From: SIG622 sp045596605
GTDB taxonomy: Bacteria > Bacillota > Clostridia > Oscillospirales > CAG-382
Assembly: GCA_045596605.1 (NCBI GenBank)
Contig: JAZOCR010000143.1
Span: 1 to 64,000 of the forward strand
Length of the DNA: 64,000 bases
Direction: 5' to 3'
Part shown: positions 60,960 through 64,000 of the stretch, piece by piece
How the letters are laid out: each line of letters begins with the position of its first letter
Position numbering within the stretch: position 1 is the stretch's first letter
Position numbers and translations under genes: made by a program
Notes under the pieces: model-generated
Database searches by the model: none
What the model was told of the DNA's origin: nothing
The model's input: the letters and a program-made list of their open reading frames with translations, nothing else

Positions 60960-62276
60960 TTATGACATTACCTTGGATTTAAGATACCCCTGAAGACTCG
61001 CCGCTCCCTGTACGTTGTTTATAATAAGAGCGTCGGTAATGCCGTATTCTGAAATAATGCTGCTAACGGAGTCAGTGTCCTTGCGAATGTCAATAACTAT
61101 AATTTCATCGTAGTAGTCAACCATATAGGGCACAAACGCATTACCGTAGGACTCCTTGAAAACGATAAGCTTTTTGCCTGTGGTGTTTGACGTCTTAATG
61201 TGGGTAAAGGGCTGGTCACCGCATATAAACATTACGGAATAGTTGTTGGTGTTTGTGTTCAGCACCTGACCCTTATATGTAATGCCACCGCTTGTGTATG
61301 TCATTGTTGCTTCGGCTTTAGGAAGATGTGCAACCGTGTAGTCCGGATTTGTTTTAAGAGAAGCAGCACCGCCGGAGAAGCCGTAAAGAGAACCGGTGTA
61401 GCCGGTATTTATAACCGTCGTGTAATCAGAAAGCTCACGGGGAGTTATGCCGTTTGCTTCACAGTAAGCACGGGAGGCGTAGTATGCACCAAGACTTGTC
61501 CAGTGATGGTCCGTTCTGTAGTATGTGTATTCACCCTTGTGTGCGGAAAGCTCACCCATACAGTCTGCCTTTTTTACAGACTCCGACATCATAGCATATG
61601 TAGCACTTATGTGCTTGGTCTGATTTTCCTCGCCGTCTGCATACCCCTCCGGAGAAAGAAAAGCACACGCCTTGGGAATAAGCAGGCTTGTTACGTTAAG
61701 AGAGGGATACTTTGCCGCAAAGTCGTTTACAATCTGTGCATATGACTCGTTGCCGCTTTCTCTGAGTCTGAAGTATTCAAGCCCGTAGTCACCGCAGACA
61801 AGAACGCTGTTTGCGTAGTATGCGGATATGCTGTTTGAAAAGTGACCGGTATTCTGGGTTTCCGGAATATACTGGGTTACTCCGTTTTTGTAGTTTACAG
61901 TGTTGTCGCAGGTCGCACATTTTGCGCTCTTTCCGTCGGCGGAAGTAACGTAGTTGTGTTCTATAACGTCTGCCAGAGTAATGCCGCATTCTGTGCAGGT
62001 TTCCTCTATTCTGCAGGTTGCCGCTCCCGAGGACTTGTGTCCGTGAGCCTTTTCTATTAGGGCAGAGCATACGGTACATACCGAGTCGTTTGTACAGTCA
62101 GCCGCTTTATCAGGAGTATGCTCTGTTGCGGCAGTTACTACCTTACCGCAGGAATCACATACCTTGTCAAGAGTGCAGTCCACAGTTGTTACCGTGTGGG
62201 TGTGAGCGCACCCGGTGAGAAAAGCAGTAATAATGATAGCCGTAATTAATGAAGTATGAAGCATTTTGTTTTTCAT
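60960..62276 (-). CDS. DHHW-family lipoprotein with Cys/His repeats
   Basis: 438 residues. Signal and lipobox FLTGC (Cys23). Residues about 30-130 repeat a unit with the pattern C...C..C..AxxxH (VCDSCGKV, VCTVCSAL, TCTECGIT, KCATCDN): five or so CxxC pairs with His between, like small zinc-binding modules. The C-terminal 280 residues carry YRTDHHWTSLGA, the DHHW signature of an SGNH-like fold related to AlgJ/AlgX proteins that act on polysaccharides. No MBOAT partner gene is near. RBS AAGGAC is weakly placed before the ATG at 62276. Confidence 0.82.
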   Translation of the reverse strand: MKNKMLHTSLITAIIITAFLTGCAHTHTVTTVDCTLDKVCDSCGKVVTAATEHTPDKAADCTNDSVCTVCSALIEKAHGHKSSGAATCRIEETCTECGITLADVIEHNYVTSADGKSAKCATCDNTVNYKNGVTQYIPETQNTGHFSNSISAYYANSVLVCGDYGLEYFRLRESGNESYAQIVNDFAAKYPSLNVTSLLIPKACAFLSPEGYADGEENQTKHISATYAMMSESVKKADCMGELSAHKGEYTYYRTDHHWTSLGAYYASRAYCEANGITPRELSDYTTVINTGYTGSLYGFSGGAASLKTNPDYTVAHLPKAEATMTYTSGGITYKGQVLNTNTNNYSVMFICGDQPFTHIKTSNTTGKKLIVFKESYGNAFVPYMVDYYDEIIVIDIRKDTDSVSSIISEYGITDALIINNVQGAASLQGYLKSKVMS

Positions 62277-62392
62277 TACCTTTGTCCTTTACTGAAATAG
62301 GTTTAATATATTCATATTTATTATCCGGTTTTGATATTTTACCACAAGAAAAAAGAGAATTTATAAACGCAGTATAAAATAATGTCGAATTT

Positions 62393-63004
62393 TTACTTAT
62401 TTCCTTTCGACGTTTTACTGCGCTTTTTTGAATTTTTCTTTGTGGAAAATCCAAAATATCCGATTTTTCGTCCAAGCTCAAAATATTCTCCGTGAGCAAA
62501 AGCCATAAGACCGGCATTATCAAGATGAAGCTTTCCGCCGCTGTCAATAAGAGCCTCGTCAACATTTGTGCAAAGAATATCCGCCACAAACATATCATGA
62601 CTTCCAAGCTCCACAATATCCGTCACACGACACTCAAGGGAAAGAGGACATTCTTTTATGGCTGGTGCCGAAACAGTATTTGATTTTTCTTCGGTAAAAT
62701 CACACTTTTTAAATTTGTCAACCTTTTTGCCGGTGTAAATACCGCAGTAGTCAACCTTTTTTGCAAGTGCCTTTGTCGGAAGATTTATAACAAATTCACC
62801 GCTGTTTTTTATTATATCGTAGGAGCATCTGCTCTTTCTTATGGAAACGTAGGTCTTTGCAGGCACCGTATTTATTATTCCGGTCCAGGCGACCGTTATA
62901 ATATTTGACTTCTCGTTTCCCTCCTTGTCCTTTCCCTTGCAGGATACAAGAACCGCAGGAAGCGGAGCAAGAAGCGCACCTCCACGCCAGCTTGTTTTTG
63001 CCAT
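62393..63004 (-). CDS. Flavin reductase-like protein (flavoredoxin family)
   Basis: 203 residues. The FMN-binding split-barrel pattern VAWTGIINTVPAKTYVSIRKS followed by FVINLPT and SLECRVTDIVELG matches the flavin reductase-like/flavoredoxin group, which bind FMN and transfer electrons. The electron partner is unknown. The ATG at 63004 has a GAGG-like site at a suitable distance. It is divergent from the EamA gene. Confidence 0.85.
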   Translation of the reverse strand: MAKTSWRGGALLAPLPAVLVSCKGKDKEGNEKSNIITVAWTGIINTVPAKTYVSIRKSRCSYDIIKNSGEFVINLPTKALAKKVDYCGIYTGKKVDKFKKCDFTEEKSNTVSAPAIKECPLSLECRVTDIVELGSHDMFVADILCTNVDEALIDSGGKLHLDNAGLMAFAHGEYFELGRKIGYFGFSTKKNSKKRSKTSKGNK

Positions 63005-63105
63005 AGCCTTTATACCTCAACTGTTTTAAAATTTACATATAAATGTTTTAAAATAAATAAAAATGCTGTAAAATAACTCTATCACTAAAGAAAAGAGAAC
63101 TTATA

Positions 63106-64000
63106 ATGAAAGTAAATACCGGAAAATTTGTCGGACATATACTTGCATTTATCGTTGAAGCCATATGGGCGGTAACCTACGTTGCCACAGAGCTTCTTAT
63201 AAAATCCGGCTTCACCGAGCTTCAGATACTCGTAATGCGCTTTGTCCTTGCACTTTTGGTGCTGTATATAATAAATCCGAAAATCTATAAGCCGCAAAGC
63301 TTAAAGCAGGAGCTGTCTTTCTTTCTTCTTTCGGTTTTCGGAATGACCTGCTATTACCTTTTTGAAAACCTTGCAATAGGAAAAACCGACGGCACAAACG
63401 TGTCAATCATCATAAGCTTTGCCCCAATCCTTACACTTATCGGCAGCGTTTTGCTGCGCAAAAAAGATAAGGTTACGTTTTTTGAGGTTTTCGGCTTTAT
63501 CCTTGCAATAACCGGGGTTATAATGGTGGTGTTCAACGGCACCGTCGTACTGTCCTTTAATATGCTCGGATATATCCTTGCCTTTGGCGCAGCGCTTTCC
63601 TGGGCAATATATTCAGTAATGCTGGAAGGATATCTTCAGAAATACGACAGCATAATTATCACAAGACGAATGCTTATATATTCATTACTTCTTCTTGTCC
63701 CCGCAATGCTTGCAAAGGACGGCGTGCCGAGTCTTCCCCTTGTTTTCACACCGGGCGCACTCCTGTCGCTTTCACTTCTCGGAATTTTCGGCGGAAGCCT
63801 TTGCTATATATGGTGGAACAGCGCAGTAAAAAGAATAGGCGTTGTTACCACAACCAACTACATATACCTTAGTCCCTTTATAACTATGATTTTTGCATAT
63901 TTCGTAGCGGATACAAGAATAACCCCTATGGGCGCACTTGGCGCAGTTCTGATAATCGGTGGGGTAGTCCTTTCCGACCTGAAGCCGGCAAAGGCAAAAG
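63106..64000 (+). CDS. EamA/DMT-family permease, 3' end outside window
   Basis: 298 codons are visible and open to the last base. Ten hydrophobic segments in two similar halves (about 8-137 and 148-288) mark a drug/metabolite transporter of the EamA type. Examples carry amino acids or other metabolites out of the cell; the substrate here is unknown. The ATG at 63106 follows AAAGAGAAC. The first half starts HILAFIVEAIWAVTYVATEL, a typical entry helix. The gene lies divergent from the flavin reductase. Confidence 0.85.
   Translation, partial: MKVNTGKFVGHILAFIVEAIWAVTYVATELLIKSGFTELQILVMRFVLALLVLYIINPKIYKPQSLKQELSFFLLSVFGMTCYYLFENLAIGKTDGTNVSIIISFAPILTLIGSVLLRKKDKVTFFEVFGFILAITGVIMVVFNGTVVLSFNMLGYILAFGAALSWAIYSVMLEGYLQKYDSIIITRRMLIYSLLLLVPAMLAKDGVPSLPLVFTPGALLSLSLLGIFGGSLCYIWWNSAVKRIGVVTTTNYIYLSPFITMIFAYFVADTRITPMGALGAVLIIGGVVLSDLKPAKAK

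Noticed and set aside
1..64000. CRISPR array, prophage, transposon or tRNA gene
   Set aside because: No regularly spaced direct repeats, no transposase or integrase motif and no cloverleaf-like sequence was seen on reading through the window. A tRNA scan would settle the last point.

Overview
The window is one 64-kb stretch of a low-GC Firmicute, most likely an anaerobic gut clostridium of the Ruminococcaceae/Oscillospiraceae type. The evidence is gene content (RNase Y, a bacterial-type RNase P RNA, YqhQ/DUF1385 next to prmC, a single-chain dimeric-type GlyRS, short ProRS without an editing insertion, DUF896, TSCPD protein, type II pantothenate kinase), AGGAGG-like ribosome binding sites, many TTGACA-17-TATAAT promoters and frequent TTG/GTG starts. 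I see no tRNA gene, CRISPR array, transposase, phage gene or integrase. The first and last genes run off the window.

Layout. 1-4 kb: two cell-surface or secreted proteins of unknown function facing each other. 4-5 kb: a gene-poor stretch holding a strong promoter and a terminator-like hairpin but no convincing protein gene. 5-9.7 kb: a four-gene Gld-type ABC transporter operon. 10-16.2 kb: guaB, a long structured leader with rny, then DUF1385 and prmC. 16.2-20.9 kb: an MFS permease, a SLOG-type protein divergent from an XRE regulator, a secreted copper-amine-oxidase-like protein and DUF896. 21-30 kb: murI, a DUF1934-like gene, an S41 protease, gyrA, then sfp, an ECF substrate-binding membrane component, pantothenate kinase and a sugar-phosphate isomerase-like gene. 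30-38.8 kb: a C39-like peptidase, glyS, an AraC regulator, a TSCPD protein, phosphoglucomutase, proS and a WG-repeat lipoprotein. 38.9-42.6 kb: a probably frameshifted membrane protein and the leftward hisS-aspS operon. 42.8-48.7 kb: two tandem leucine-rich-repeat lipoproteins, an AraC regulator, a 41-residue protein, an XRE regulator, RNase P RNA, a DUF4870-like protein and a GNAT acetyltransferase. 49-51 kb: ybaB-recR leftward and an attenuator-controlled pnuC rightward. 51-58.5 kb: rlmB, a degenerate P-type-ATPase-like membrane protein, MscS, and an ABC exporter with its DUF1854 partner. 58.6-64 kb: DUF4830, tadA, CPBP protease, a DHHW lipoprotein, flavin reductase and an EamA permease.

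How the genes work together. Most of the window is housekeeping: translation (four aminoacyl-tRNA synthetases, tadA, rlmB, prmC, rnpB), RNA turnover (rny), replication and repair (gyrA, recR, ybaB), wall precursor supply (murI, phosphoglucomutase), GMP synthesis (guaB), and coenzyme supply (pantothenate uptake, phosphorylation and transfer to carrier proteins; pnuC for a vitamin precursor). Around these lie several envelope proteins of unknown role.

The points most worth a second look are the roughly 450-nt hairpin-rich leader of rny, the terminator-type leader of pnuC, a membrane protein with P-type ATPase layout that lacks the catalytic aspartate motif, an ABC exporter carrying a PH-like domain and zinc ribbon, a guaB product of the Tritrichomonas type, and a small membrane protein interrupted at an A7 tract. 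A dispersed intergenic repeat occurs three times.
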